64,000 nt of DNA, from positions 30,225,979 through 30,289,978 of the forward strand of contig NC_088302.1 of NCBI RefSeq assembly GCF_032854445.1, written 5' to 3'. The notes below the pieces were generated by a model. The model ran no database searches, had not been told where the DNA came from, and saw only the letters and a program-made list of their open reading frames with translations. Positions 32,701 through 46,200 of this stretch are shown piece after piece (position 1 is the stretch's first letter; every line of letters starts with the position of its first letter). The position numbers and the translations under genes were made by a program. Source of the DNA: Liolophura sinensis (lineage: Eukaryota; Mollusca; Polyplacophora; Chitonida; Chitonidae).

Positions 32701-33049
32701 GTACAGAATTTGCCCCCGAAAATAAAAAATAATCACTCATACATTAGTCCTTTGTGAATACTAACAGGGTAATTCTTGTCATGTTGAGCAAAAGTCAAAT
32801 ATTATGCATAAAGAAAATCTACAACTTGTAAAATCCGAGGTAGATCAATGCCTACAAACAGCTTAAAAACAATAAAGCTCTGTGTTTCACACAATCAAAT
32901 ATACTTCCAGAGAACCTTCCAAAACAGTGTTAAACAAGTAAAACGTCTAAGTAACATTATATGTACTTAATGACCTGTATAGATCAAAAGTAATTAAATG
33001 TAGTTGTCACCCTGCGCACTAGTTTGTGCAACTGTGTCAACTATTCAAA
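29716..33049. other. Intergenic stretch between MRPL30 and TMEM131
   Basis: No gene supported on either strand. AATAAA-type signals occur (for example 30723-30728) but none can be tied to a transcript. A degenerate SINE lies at 31690-31926. The rest is unremarkable AT-rich sequence. Confidence 0.5.
31690..31926 (+). mobile_element. Old, degenerate SINE copy
   Basis: Recognisable landmarks in order are AGCATGCTAGAACAG, ACACAGGAG, ATGGTCGCTGTGAGTTTAAG, TATGGTTGTGGGTTTTCCCC, CACCCATCATAATGCTG and AAGTGAAATATT. The many differences make it older than the copies in MRPL30. Confidence 0.8.
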
Positions 33050-33073
33050 TCTATTAAAATACGTTTTCTTTTC

Positions 33074-33079
33074 TTTATT
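33074..33079 (-). terminator. Possible poly(A) signal of TMEM131
   Basis: AATAAA on the minus strand, about 450 bp past the TMEM131 stop codon. The spacing is reasonable for a 3' UTR, but the hexamer is common in AT-rich DNA. Confidence 0.3.
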
Positions 33080-33532
33080 CTTAAAACAACTATTATTTAA
33101 ACAGACAATTTGGTGGGCTTATACTGGTACAATTCCATGTACACAAATAACAACAACGTTAACATGATTTGAAAATTCATACACAACTAAAAACAATTGT
33201 TCACTATGATCCGCCATACTTTCGAACATTTAAAAAGTCTGTTTTTAACTGAAAGTAGTAACCTTAAAGAATTGTAACACTGTAGTACATGATCAGGAAA
33301 AACAAAGAAAATTTACCATAGGCTGAAGAGAGATCAAGAAGCCTTTTAGTAAACAAACAAGAGCTATGTCTGCATTAAACTATAAATTATCAATATAATT
33401 AGCATACAAGCATTTCACAACATAGAGGGCAGAATTTGTAACACTTGCTCTATTAACCCAGTAAAGCTGGGGTCAGGATTTATGAACTATTAAACAGTTA
33501 GCAGAATTGATGAGGGAGGCCATATTAGAGGT

Positions 33533-36500
33533 TTACTGTTGCTGGGTGTCCTCTGGTCTGGGCATGAATCCCCAGGGGCCACCGTTTGTGCCCGTATTCG
33601 GGCCCCAGATGTTTCCCATGGTGTTGAACGGATCAAATGTCTGACCAGTTTCCTGGAACAAAAAAAGTTGTGTAAAAGTCTGAGAATAAGCAAAGTATTA
33701 TAGCTGACCAAACTCCTAAATTCACAACTCTGTGAGCAAGGCTTTAGTCCACACAAATAAAATCTATGACGACAAAGAGAAACATTGCAATAAGGTATCT
33801 TCTTTACTTGATTCTTGTTTAATGCAACTATTAGTTACTCAAATAATTTCAATTTTACAATGACTGCCAGTTCTATAGGTAAAGGAAACCTGAGTGCCCT
33901 GATAAAACCACTAACCTTAAGTGAGTTACTGCAAACTCTTCCATGTGTGACGAAATGTTATACTGGTGGAAGTGACCTGCAGCAAACCTCCACGTCAAGT
34001 GGTAATTAAGGGGCCCGTGAACAATGAAAGCACAGTGTCTAGAGAATCTCCTGACAGAGACAGGCAGTGAATCCATGTCTCATGTGGCCTATCCATTGAA
34101 AGGTAAGTACCTTACCCACACAGCCATCATTTTATCAGTTTATCACGACTTCATTTGACATTTCATCATAATCTACATTCATGACAAAAGCTTGTAGCTT
34201 CACATTCTGACATTAAGTAAAACTGTGTTCACCGTGTTGCTATCTACCACAGGTACCCACCTCCCTAGGAGAACCATTCATTCCAGCATTCTCCATCTCT
34301 CCTGGGTTAGTGGCCAGGAATGGGTTCTCTTCAGCATGAAGATCAGCTGGTGAGCACTCTCCAGGGTTGGGGTTTCCGCTGTTCCAGATGGAGGACAGGG
34401 AGGAGGAGAGGGAGTTCCAGCCGTGATTGGCACTGTTTGTCAGAGTGCTCCATAAGGTGCTGGTAGGCTGAAGCTGGAAAACACAATGAATCACAATCAA
34501 CACTCGCACCTTTAATATGCTTATGGGAATGGTGACACAAACAAAAAACGTAACCCCAAAACCATAATGGCTTTGACGCAACTATGACAAACGAATGGCT
34601 CAGCTAAGTAAAGCAACTTTCACATCGTAAGCCAGACACTTTATTGTGGGTTCAGCTAGCACCACAGAAAGAGTTTCACAGTGTTTGTATTTCATAGCAT
34701 CTAAGAGGGAGAACATTATTCAAAATATTAGCTCGTTCTTACTTCACACGGTGTACGCCATAAATGGTACAGGCTAGTCCATGAGGTTAACTGGTGTAGA
34801 TTTCTCACAGAGAGATGAGAAACTTCACATCTTGCAAGTCTTCAAACTACTAAAGTATACATTAAATTCTGATTTCAACTCACACGCTAACTATGCACAA
34901 ATAATTCCCAAATGTATTATTATTTGTGAGAACAGCAAGTGATCAGTGGTACTCACATTAGCTGGCTCGGCGTCAGTGGCCGTGGACCAGACCTGATCAC
35001 GGGGGTTGTACTGGGGGTCCCACAAGCTCTCACTACGAACAGGAGGGATGTCAAATCCAGGCCAGTCCTCTGTAATACAAAAATTACCACAAAAATGAGT
35101 TGGTGTACTTAGCAATTTTTCAGTCATATGAGGACGAAGGAGTCTTGGGAGTGCATGTAATGTGCATCCTTGTTGCAAGACGGATTTCCACTGCTCTTTT
35201 ATCTAGTGCAGCTTCACTGAGACAACTTACCGCAGGAAAGTAAGCTGTCCTACCCAAGTCATTATACTGATACGGGTCAGCCAGTCACTCTACTATCCCC
35301 TTAATGCTGAGTGCCAAGTGAGAAAGCTACAACTTCCTCCTTTAAGGTCTTAAATGTGAAACTGATCCAGGATTGACCCTGGATCTACTGCTCCCCAAGT
35401 GGACGCTCAACCAACTGTGCTATCAACCAACTGTGCTCAACCAACTATGCCGGTTGCAAAAAATGTTGAAGAATTTCAGTAACTAAAAGGCAGATTTCTA
35501 TTTAAAATAAACACATCTAATATTAAGGTGACATGGCTATTGTGCACAACCTAAATGTAGTCATCAAAACATCATCTCCCTTTGTGATATGACTGTATTC
35601 CATTAGCCCTAACACCATTTACAGACTTTATGTGAAATGACTTCTGTGCACTTTACCCAATTACTCTATCAGCATTTCTTGGAGTAAATTTCCAAACAAG
35701 AAAGGCTTGACAAGATGAAATTTGACTGCCGGAAACAACCTGGAAATTTTTTCTGGAATATGATCCTACCTTGCAGAAGTTTGAGCTGGTGTTGTCTCAC
35801 GCGGCGTCTGCGATCAGCCAACAACTGCTGCATCATGGTCTGCTGAGGAGGGTCAAATGCTCCACCAAATGCATAGGCTGCCTCTGAACACAATAACAAC
35901 AACAACATGATATAAAATATACTATTTTAAGAAAAAAATTAGCACAACATAAATCTGATACAAAACATCTTGAAAAAATTCAGTTCAGAATGAATATTTT
36001 ATGTTTTCTAGCATATACAAAGACCATTCAGTTAAAGTGCAAACCTTCATGCTATAATGGTAACTTTTTTTTTTTGATCCATTTCAAACACAATGTAATG
36101 TGACCTTAACATTGAAAGTCAAGTATTACTCTGGGCTATTTCCGAAGGACTTTCAAGAACTTTTAAAAAAATTCAAGCACTTTCAATGATTTCAAGAAGC
36201 AGTGGGATTTCTACATAGCTGAATAAACTCTAATGGAATGCCTGGGGTAAACCTTCAACCCATGAACCAGCTTGTAATGGTGGAAGACAAGTAGTTTTCA
36301 ATGAACAGAACACTCCTTTAAACAGCTACATGTATGTCAACTGCTTATTGCCACCAAGTCCACGACAGACAGAGCGGGTAACTCTACAAATTTCCTGGCC
36401 AAAGCCAAGATTGAATCAGTACCTTGCGTGCCTTGTGGTTAGAAGATCTTACTGGATAAAGTATATTTTTTTTTATGATAAAAGGTGGTTCTTTTCTTGC

Positions 36501-39500
36501 AGGTTCCTCTATGGCTCCTCTATGTATAAACCTGATGATCTACATCTACGTGAATGTTGAATGAGTAGAACATAAATGAGGAAAGTTTAAAGAGTTTTTT
36601 CCTACTGTTATTTTAGTTCTTCAAAGATAAGTAAACATCAGTCTGAGTACGTCTCAGTGGACATACCTGAGTTGGCATAGTTGACATTGGCGGGGACTGC
36701 AAATGCTTCCATATCTGTAGTATCCACTGTTCCGACAGGCCGTTGTTGACTTTCAGGGATCGTGTGTAAACCAAATCTGTTTATAAGAAACACTCACTCA
36801 ATATTCTGCGAACTTACATAAAATATCTACCACACTGTTCCTATTTCGCTACAACCATTTTTTGGTTAACTTTTTAGGTACTGCGCTATCTGAGACCGTT
36901 GTGATCAAAAAAAGGTGTCAAAAAGAGGAAGCACTGGGTTTGTGCTGTTTTGTTGGCCATCTCCATGAAATATATCACCATCACTATGGTAAATTATTTT
37001 ACAATATACATACTATACACAAGTAAATGAATTTCTTCTGATTTGCAAGCTGTAAATGCCCAAAACACTTTCTTCCTCCTTTTCTTGAAGGCCATGAAAT
37101 TTTAGCAAACTACTATTAAAGTCAGAAAAGTAGTACCCCTGTTTTTCATTATTACTTGTCCATTCAAATTTGTGATTGTACAATTCAAGCTCCAACACGT
37201 GTATTTCCTGCAAAATGGCTATGTAGCATGTTATGGTTGATTCTACATGTACTTTAAGACAGCTGCAATTCACAAGCAAAAATGGACAATGCATGAGTTT
37301 ACTAATAAGAGCAACTACTTCTTTGGGAAGCGAGTTGACAATGTAGAGTGTTAAGAGTCAATCATATTTTAGTCAATCATCTGCGACATCACTAAATTCG
37401 TTTTATGTCATGAGAACTCACAGGGAGCCTGGTGAAGCCGGGTTGCCAGGATTCATGCTCCATGTATTCCTCACGTTGGCCAGGTTAGGGGACAGTGGAT
37501 TGGCTGAGGGTGTCTTGCTGCCTACGGCTCCCGGGTGGCTGTTCTCTCCAAAGGGCAGGTACATGTTGTTAGTCTTCTTCACGTCGCTGGTGGGTTTGTG
37601 CATCTTGGGCTTAGTGTTGGCCAGGTCGTTAGTACTGCTACTGCTGACAATGCTGCTGTAACTGCTGGAACGACTGCTGCTGCTCAGGCCATCTGGAGAG
37701 AAGCCATTGGTCACTGGGCTGGATGTCGAGATTCGGTGCTTCTGAGCAAACGATTCAGTCTGCTGAGCCAGCTCACTCAAATCTAAATACAAAGAGTCAT
37801 TTAAAAAAAAAGTGAGTCAATAATGCATATTCTTTTTCTGTTTTGGTGTGAAAATGTGACTACTTTATTTCACTATTAGCTCCTTTCAAGTCACGCATTT
37901 TCCTAGATTCTGATCGATTCATCCATCTTAAGGGGCCACATAAAAATTTCTTCCTGGAGGCTGATTAATTCCTTACCAGTGTAAGTGGTGGCAACAAAGG
38001 CATCATTTTGAGGCCTTAATAAGCTTCCCACAGTGCATTTTTACAAACCAAACTTCAGGTGAAATAGACTAACTTATTATCAAAAAATGCCCCAGATGGC
38101 ACCAAAAGTGCCATTTCAAAGCCTCTGTGTGTTTCTCAAAGCGCATTTTAACAGGCAAAACAGGTGAAATACAATACGTTTACTCGAACAGATTCCAATC
38201 ATTTACGACCTCTGAGAACTATTACCAGGCCACAAAGAGAAGCACACCAGGTACCACTTAGCTCTGAGATCGGTTAGCCATGTTTCCATCTTAGCTTTCA
38301 CATTAACCGCACAGAACCGTTACATTCACTACCCTGGAACTCAGTCCTGTCATCTGCGCTGTTTCCAAAATGCCAAGGCTGTACGCCTCAAAATGTGGTG
38401 TCCTGTGCTCTTAAAGTAATTCTGAATTCATATCACCTCATTATGCGGGAATAATAAAGGCCATAGCATCTCCATGTAACACAAATCTAACCAACGCATC
38501 CACTCGGACAGTGACTTCGCAAGCCGCCATTTTCAAATCACGTGACTCGGTCAGGTGGATTGGGTGGACTCTTCCCAAAATTAGGACCATCTTTTTTTCA
38601 CAATATAATTGATTATAGATCATTTCTGTCCATTATTAACACACCAATTTAATACACCAAACAATCTGTCAATCACCCAGTAGATGGTGTGCGTCTCATT
38701 AGTTTCAATAAAATCATCCCCCAACTTTATCTTTGGATGATGCCGAATGCGGACCGATTCAAATTGAAACTGGCGGTTAACAAAGTTTGGCTTGCAGCCG
38801 ATGTAACAGATACATTTGTGTTAATTATGACGCCATGGTCTTTATTATTCAGGAATAACCCAGTGACATGAAGTAAGAATAACTTAATTGGAATACAGGA
38901 AACTATGTTTTTTCAGCGTACAGCTTTGACTTGTTGAGGACAGCACATGCAGAAGGACCAAGTGCCTGGTTAATAAATGGAAGAGTACAGATCCGTATTT
39001 CTGAAAGCTCAGCTGGGAAAAATGAAACACATCTCAGATCTAGGTACAGCTATACCATTATTACACTCCATAATGATGTCTTAGTTTGTTTTTTCATTCA
39101 AAAGCCCATCAGACAAGGTACTAAAATGACACACCTGCACATTTACAACACAGAATCAATACTCTGATTAAACAGCCTGAAATACAAATGTCACCTGTCA
39201 GAATTTAAAAACTTACCTCCAACACCTAAATTACTACATAGAACTGCGCACAAATCTAGAAGCAATCCTATCTAACACTCCCGCACACACTGGTTGGGTA
39301 TTATTACATAAATTATTGCCTGGGCATATTAAAAACACATTCAAAGCTATTAAATACAACTAGAATTATTCAACACAACAGGAAAAAGGTGACATGCCAA
39401 TGTGGTAATAGTAAAGTGAAAAGGATGCATCAGGAAAGAAGGGACAGTGACACTGACCAGTGGAAAGTGTCCAAAATCAGGAATATGTCAATTTAACAAA

Positions 39501-42500
39501 AATGTACGCATTATAGTTAAGTTTGCCTAGATTAGAAGTCTGGCTAAAAGGGTCCAATTTAGGAGGGAATACAGGATGAAAGCATGCACTTTCTGTGGGA
39601 TGGAAAGCTGCGTAGCATTCATTTGTTAAGGACAGCAAGTCACATCATGTCACAGCATCTATCTGTACATTATGTGTGTATCAGTGTAAGTTTTCCCTGA
39701 ACGGACATATCTATACGTAGATCTAAACAGTATCAAACATACATTTGAAACTATTGTGCAGTAAACAAAGGGTTTACATGCGATAAACAGGGTTAGCCAC
39801 GTCAATAGAGGCCAAAAAAGATCAAAAAGACATCTTGTTCATGTAACTCTTGGCTCGTGTAGAAAAAAACAAAAATTTATATTCATCAGAGGTTCCAAGA
39901 ATACTACATTCTCATAGACAACAGAATACCCAAAGGCAGATGTCCAGGTGAGAACAGGAGATGTGACAGGGTAATGGGGATTAATAACAAAAAAAATTAA
40001 TGCTGACCAGTGCTAAAAGTGGGTTTGGGGAAATCCCAAACGGGGGGCGGGGAATCCTGGGCCTGATCGGCGATGGTGGGCGTGTCAACGGTGAGGGTCA
40101 ATGGCTGTGTACCTGATAACAATACAACACATCACTACAGTACACAACAAACACTACCTCTGTCCTGTCAGCTCATGTCACATGTAAATCCTTACACACT
40201 TAGAGCCTGTTTTACAAACCTTGATGTCCATGACAGCACTGTGAAGGTACACATCATCATGGTACATGTGCCTGACACAATTTTGTAACAGCTTTGCAAA
40301 AGCTCTTGGATTTGCTCCCTGACTGTTAGTTGTGCATATCAGGTGATCAGAGTAGCAGTCTTGCTGGATATTTTGCATACTTAAATTTTTTTAGAACATT
40401 AGTTCTTTTACTTTTTAGGACAAATATCAGTAGTGCTGAAAGCATAGAATTACATTTCTCTACCAGTGAAAAGTAAACATGGGAACATACTGTTCACAAA
40501 ATAAAAATTAGAAGAATTACGGTAGTCTTTAAAGAAGTCTGTCCTTTTAGAAAAAGCAGTAGAAAAGACTGCTAAAAGAACAAAATGTAGCTTAATTGAG
40601 TGTCTGAAAGATCTTTTTCTATATTTTCAAATCTAGATTTTTCACCAGTGTCTAATTGCCTCATTATTCCTTCCTTGAAAGTATGTCTGTTTGGCAGTTT
40701 GTGACTGTCTGTCAGAAATTTCAGACATAAAGCTGAGCACAGATAAAGCTTTGTGCACAGGTTCAAAGGGCAAATCTATTAAATTTGAGTGGTAACCTGG
40801 TGCAATTCCTAACCACTGACAGATAGGAAGATTATGAAGAGCACTGTCCCTTTAAATGAGGAAGTTTCTAAATATAGGTGTTGCGAAAGCCTCACATATA
40901 CCTGTATATGAAATATGGTGAATTACATTGATACAGATGCCATATTGAAACACTATACACAAAACACATAACACAGCTGACAGGACAAAGGTAAACAATC
41001 AATTAAACAAAATGCTTAACACATCATCAATTACAATCAAGCAGACAGGCCCGTTTTATCATACATTTCTTGAAAAATGCTTTTTTTCTTACTTCCATCC
41101 AAGTAAGCAAGTTCATAAAAAATACACGTTTATTTTCAGGTGTTAAAGACCTAATTTTTTTTCTCTCTCCACAGCAAACATTTCTCATTTCACGCAACAT
41201 TTCTCAAAAGGACAATCAGCAAGCTTTTCATTTAAATGGCCTGTAAACTCAAACTAAAACAATAAGCAAGCTTTAAAGTAGTACACTGTACGTATAACAG
41301 ATCGACATCATGCAGCAAAGTTAACAGTCGTTAATTTCTGAAAAACATGCATCACTGACTTCAACTTGGGATACAATATGTCATATTACATCCCAGCCTC
41401 AACACATACTAGCAACTACTATCAACATCATGCTACTGATCACCTATCTTCACATGCAATTCAGTGAGATCAGTTGTATTAATGAAGAGAACATTTTTTC
41501 TCTGATTTAAGTGGCTGTAGTTTGAAAATAGTTACTCCATTGGATCTTTTAATATTTGTTTTTATAATAGTAGTAAATATTTGATGCTTTTGCAGGAATA
41601 ATTGTTTTTATTTTTATACATAACCGGTTAGTTTAAGCCTCTGAGGGCACTTTCACAAGACTTTGTAAATCATTTTTCCGTAATTTTTCTCGTAAACAAC
41701 TTTTATGAGAAAACAAAATCCCTTAAATTTTTTTTTCTTTGGCATCCCTTACCTCTAGGTCGTGACTTGATCTTAGCATTTCGTCGGAGGTCAGCAGCCG
41801 AGATGAGTGTGGTTTCAGGGCGCTCATTCTCAGGGGCGCCCTTCTTCACCTCAAGGCTGTAGGGCAGCTCCAGGGTGCTGTAGGACAAAAACACGATGTT
41901 TGCACATGCATGAACACCACAGGCCATAAGTTCATCTAGGTGGTGTCTTAGTATATTTGAGACATGTATTCTGATAGCTGTAACATGGGACAGCAGGGAA
42001 AACGCAAAAAAAATGCCAACAAGACATCGTAAAGTCTCAAATCTATAACGCATGCGACAATGTCTGCAAATGAAGTCAAAGCAAGTGCAACAGTACCAAG
42101 ATTGCCCACTGTAAAGTCTTGTAAAATCTTAAAACCATGAAATAGTATAATTCATTTGAATTCAAATGACGATATCTCATCAGACGGAAATTCTTACAAA
42201 CTGTTACCTCGGTAAATGAATGTTTCCTCCAAAGGCATCCTTCGGGTTGACTTTTATCTTCTTGTGTAGTTTGGACTTGCTGCTCATCACAAAATCGTCG
42301 TCATTGTTCAGTGCCGCGTCCTCGTTGGAGTGGACTGAACTCCTTTCCTTGTTTGCCTTACTCTTTGTCTTTTGTTTCTTAGGCTTTGGTACAGTTGGTT
42401 CCGGTGTGGAGTCCCGGGCACTTGTGCTCTGTTTTACACAGATAACATGCAAGGATCAACATGTGTTGGTCAATAAATGTTGACAAGTCTAAGTCAACTA

Positions 42501-43216
42501 ATGACGACATTTCATGAAAATTTCTGCTCATTGCCATGTGTTGGAACGTTCAGGCATTTTACATGTACTGTTTTATATTACAAACTAGAACAAAGGTTTG
42601 AGAGTGCACGTCTCCCCTTACAGAAAATATCCAACAGACAATTAGATCACTGTTCAAATCAGTGAACAGAAATATTCTTTTCAAATATGCCAACGTCTTT
42701 TCAATTGTTTGGACAGTGGGGTGGGGTGGGGGGTAAGGTATAATATGAGAAGCACACAATTTTGTGGACACTGGGGGGCAAGGTATAATATGAGAAGTAA
42801 ACAATTGTGTGTTGGATTTTGATCAATTCAAATATGGATTCACAGGTTATTATTCAAGGTATGTGACTCAAGGGAATAAGTACCAGTTAACTGTACAGCA
42901 GAGTGCTCAAAACTCACAGCTCACTGGTACACCTTTTTCCCGAAAAGTTTTGCATTAAAATTTTGTAAGCTGTAATGTCACAGGGCCTTTTCATAAATCA
43001 GTGGGCTATGCCCTAAAAGACTAGGAATGTGGATTTAAGGTGTCTCTGAGCAAGGGTCACTCAAAGCAAGGCTGACCTTGTCCTCAATGTCAGCACCGGA
43101 GGACTCTGTCGTGGTGGAGGAAGTGTCGTCTTTGTCATCAAAGGCTTCCCTCAGATGTCGTACTTTGATCTGGTCCCTATCCAGATACTTGGAGGAGGAT
43201 CTTCGTCTGCCTTTAC
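33533..43216 (-). CDS. TMEM131: TMEM131 exons 23-32 of those visible: cytosolic C-terminal tail
   Basis: Exons: 43216-43077, 42428-42208, 41877-41753, 40112-40008, 37782-37422, 36776-36667, 35883-35770, 35069-34957, 34473-34261 and 33652-33533. The tail is Ser/Asn/Pro/Trp-rich. Conserved landmarks are the Lys-rich segment PKKQKTKSKANKE, STLELPYSLE, QDSPPPVWDFP, SSYSSIVSSSSTNDL, STLWSTLTNSANHGWNS and, at the end, FDPFNTMGNIWGP. The stop TAA is at 33533-33535. In the family this tail binds TRAPPC8; that role is inferred here from homology. Confidence 0.88.
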
Positions 43217-46200
43217 CTGGGGATCAATGACATAGCTGGATTAGTAAATCCCCTACCTGGCCAATCCTTTATTACATGTACATGTAGTGTGTTAGTCTTA
43301 CTTGGTCAAACAAATGTTCAAGAATATTCACAAATTTTAACCACCAGTACTACAATATTAAAAAAAAAAAAAAAGCTGATTTAACCAACTTATCCTTAAT
43401 CATACTACAAAACCAACCTTCCAAAAGTAATGTACATACACATACACTTTATACCATTTCAACATCCCCACACGCACATGATTAATGACGCTGTCCCCAC
43501 TCACCTGTCTCTGTTTTGACAGGGGGCACGATGAAGTCATCTTTCTGCCACTCGGGGACAGAAATACGGTCCACATCCATGTACAGGTTTTTGTCCACTT
43601 TCTTGTTGTTGTTGGATGTCTTCACTTGTTTCTCGTGTCGGATATTCTCCTTGTCCGTATCAGTTTTGGAATTGTTTACGATTATAGGTTCTTCGAGTTT
43701 ACGTCCTGGATAAGCTGAGGTGTCTTTAGATCCTGGTTTCTTATCGGTATTTCCCCCGCCAGATGCCGAAGGAAGGGATTCCACGACATAGTTGAGATCA
43801 TTTTGGTTGCGTTTGACTCCCTTGCTTTTTCGCGACTTAGATGCATTGGGCTGGGATCTGTCATTATGAGTCAGCTCATCGGTGACGCTGTGTCTGCTGG
43901 GAATGGCTGCTGAAGGTTTGAGGCTGCCAGGTGAGGTAAGCGCAGCCTTCCTGTCACATTGCGGAGATTGTCGGTGAATAGCTGCCTTAGAGTCTCGAGA
44001 TTTCTTACCCGAGAATAAAGTTTTCCGCAAACTGGACATAAGGCTTGCCCCAAACCAACTTTTCTTCTCTCTGTGTTCCACGTGTCCATTAGCGAGGCAG
44101 AGAACAGGCTTCTGAATAGTGGGCGGGGTGTGGTTGGGAGGAGAGAGTTTGGGCTCAGGTGGGGTGGGTTGGAGTTTCGGTGTTGGCAGGCCAGCAACAG
44201 CCTTGAGATCAAATACTTTGTTTTTATCAAACGGTTGAGAAGCACTACTTATTCTGAGCTTTCTTTTCAAGATGTCTGCCACAAAAATACGGTCAGCCTC
44301 AAAGTAACCAGCTACGAGGATGCAGAAAAGAAGAAAGCCTGTGATGCAGACAGTGGAGTAATACAGGATGGGTTCCCAGTTTGGCCGCGGAAGAGCAGCC
44401 GAGCACTTGGCTAGAGTGTGTGGGGGAACAGTGGCCTGTAGGGTGTAATTAGCTGCTGGTCCCAAACTCGTATATATGGACAGGCTGCGGCGGATTTTAG
44501 ACATGGTAAAGTCAGGTGTAAATCTGCAACAGCAAATAATAATGCTGTGTTACGACATCAATAATCTAAGAACAATGGCAATGAATCTTAGCTGCATACG
44601 TGTGCTTCCAAATTCCAACTGCAGGTGGGTATCTATACCATATACAGATCTATAAGTAAATAAAATGAATTCCACAACAAACAAGCAAACAAAATGTGCA
44701 CAAATTCAATCCCTGACTTCTCATTCTTATAAAAAAAAACTTTAAGCACACTGTTATTTAGTCATATTCAGATTTTATGGTTCTTATACTGTTCATCATC
44801 ATAAATATAAGTATCTCTCTAATTACCGCTTATAAAGGTCATCATATCAGCAAACTCACGGTATTATACTTACGCTATATCTATTTTCCGGCTAGTGTTG
44901 GGCTGTAAGTCAAACCCCTGGCACTCCAGCACTTTAAAGCCATACCCTTCACAGGGAGAGTCGTTGATGGCAAAACCATGAACGTAAAAAGGTAACTCTC
45001 CTGTGTTCCGAATTGTAAAGGTACGTCGCACAGTAAACAAAGGCATTGTCTTCCCAGCCTTTTTACCTGAACCTATTGCAAGAGAACAATTAGAACACCA
45101 ATAGGGTTTAAGAACCAAATTACCGTTATATTGACGAATTTTTCGTTATGATGTTCTAGCGTTAACAATGAAAAAGCAATAACTTAAAATTTGAATGTGA
45201 GATACATTAAAGCTGAGAAGATTTTTCTCAAATATATGCCCCTTATAAACAGCTTTCTTTAGTTCTGGAAATTTGAACAACAAAGGCAGAAAAGATTACA
45301 GCTCTTTAGGGACCGTCCCCACAAAATGTTTGCTTTCGTTTAGATCTTTTCTCTCCGAAAACCGAATTGAGTAAACAGGCAAACATCACTGTGTAAACAG
45401 GCAAAAATAACTGTGTAAACAAGCAATCGGAGGCTATTAGTGCGAGTCAACACTAGAAACAAATCCGAAGAAACAACAACAACAGTGGAAGCTTTTGAGA
45501 AAGCTAAAGTTTGGCACTTACACATTTTCAGGATATATTCCCGAGTCTATTGGTACCTAGTATATAGGCCTAAATATGTGGTGGAACATATGTGCCAGAA
45601 ACTCATGTGGGCCTCCACAGAACATGTACACGTGAGCTGAGTCTCACCAGGAACTGGAGCACCACAAGTTTTTGACCAGCCCAAGTCAAGTGCTGACAAC
45701 TACATGTATATTGGGCAATGGGTGTTTATCTAGATTTAAATAAATCTGTGCTTGAGATCTAGATCTAAAAATATTTAGATTATTTAATGTTAACTTTCAT
45801 ATCCAGCCTTGTGACTCCGGGTGTGGCCGGGGCATTATGCAGGTTTCTGCTGACAAAGCCGTGCTTCCCATTGATTAAAATTTTTCACTGTCATATTAAA
45901 GATATAGCCAGGTGTCAGCATCTACTCACAGCGAGTCTTGGTGATATAAAATGTGCATATTTCACCATTTCACAGCAGGCAATCCTTCCTTCACAAACAT
46001 AAGTAGGCCTACCAGTGGGCATACAGATGATTACAGAAAGCTGCTTAAAAAAGCTGTCAACTTGAGCTTTTGTCTGAATTTTGAAATAACATTTTAGCCA
46101 TGCTTTTTGTTTAGTGTTTGCTATCTGCTAATAATTTCTCAGGTAAATACCTTTATTGGTTGTTGTTCAGTCTGATGTAATCCATGTACATTGTATAGCT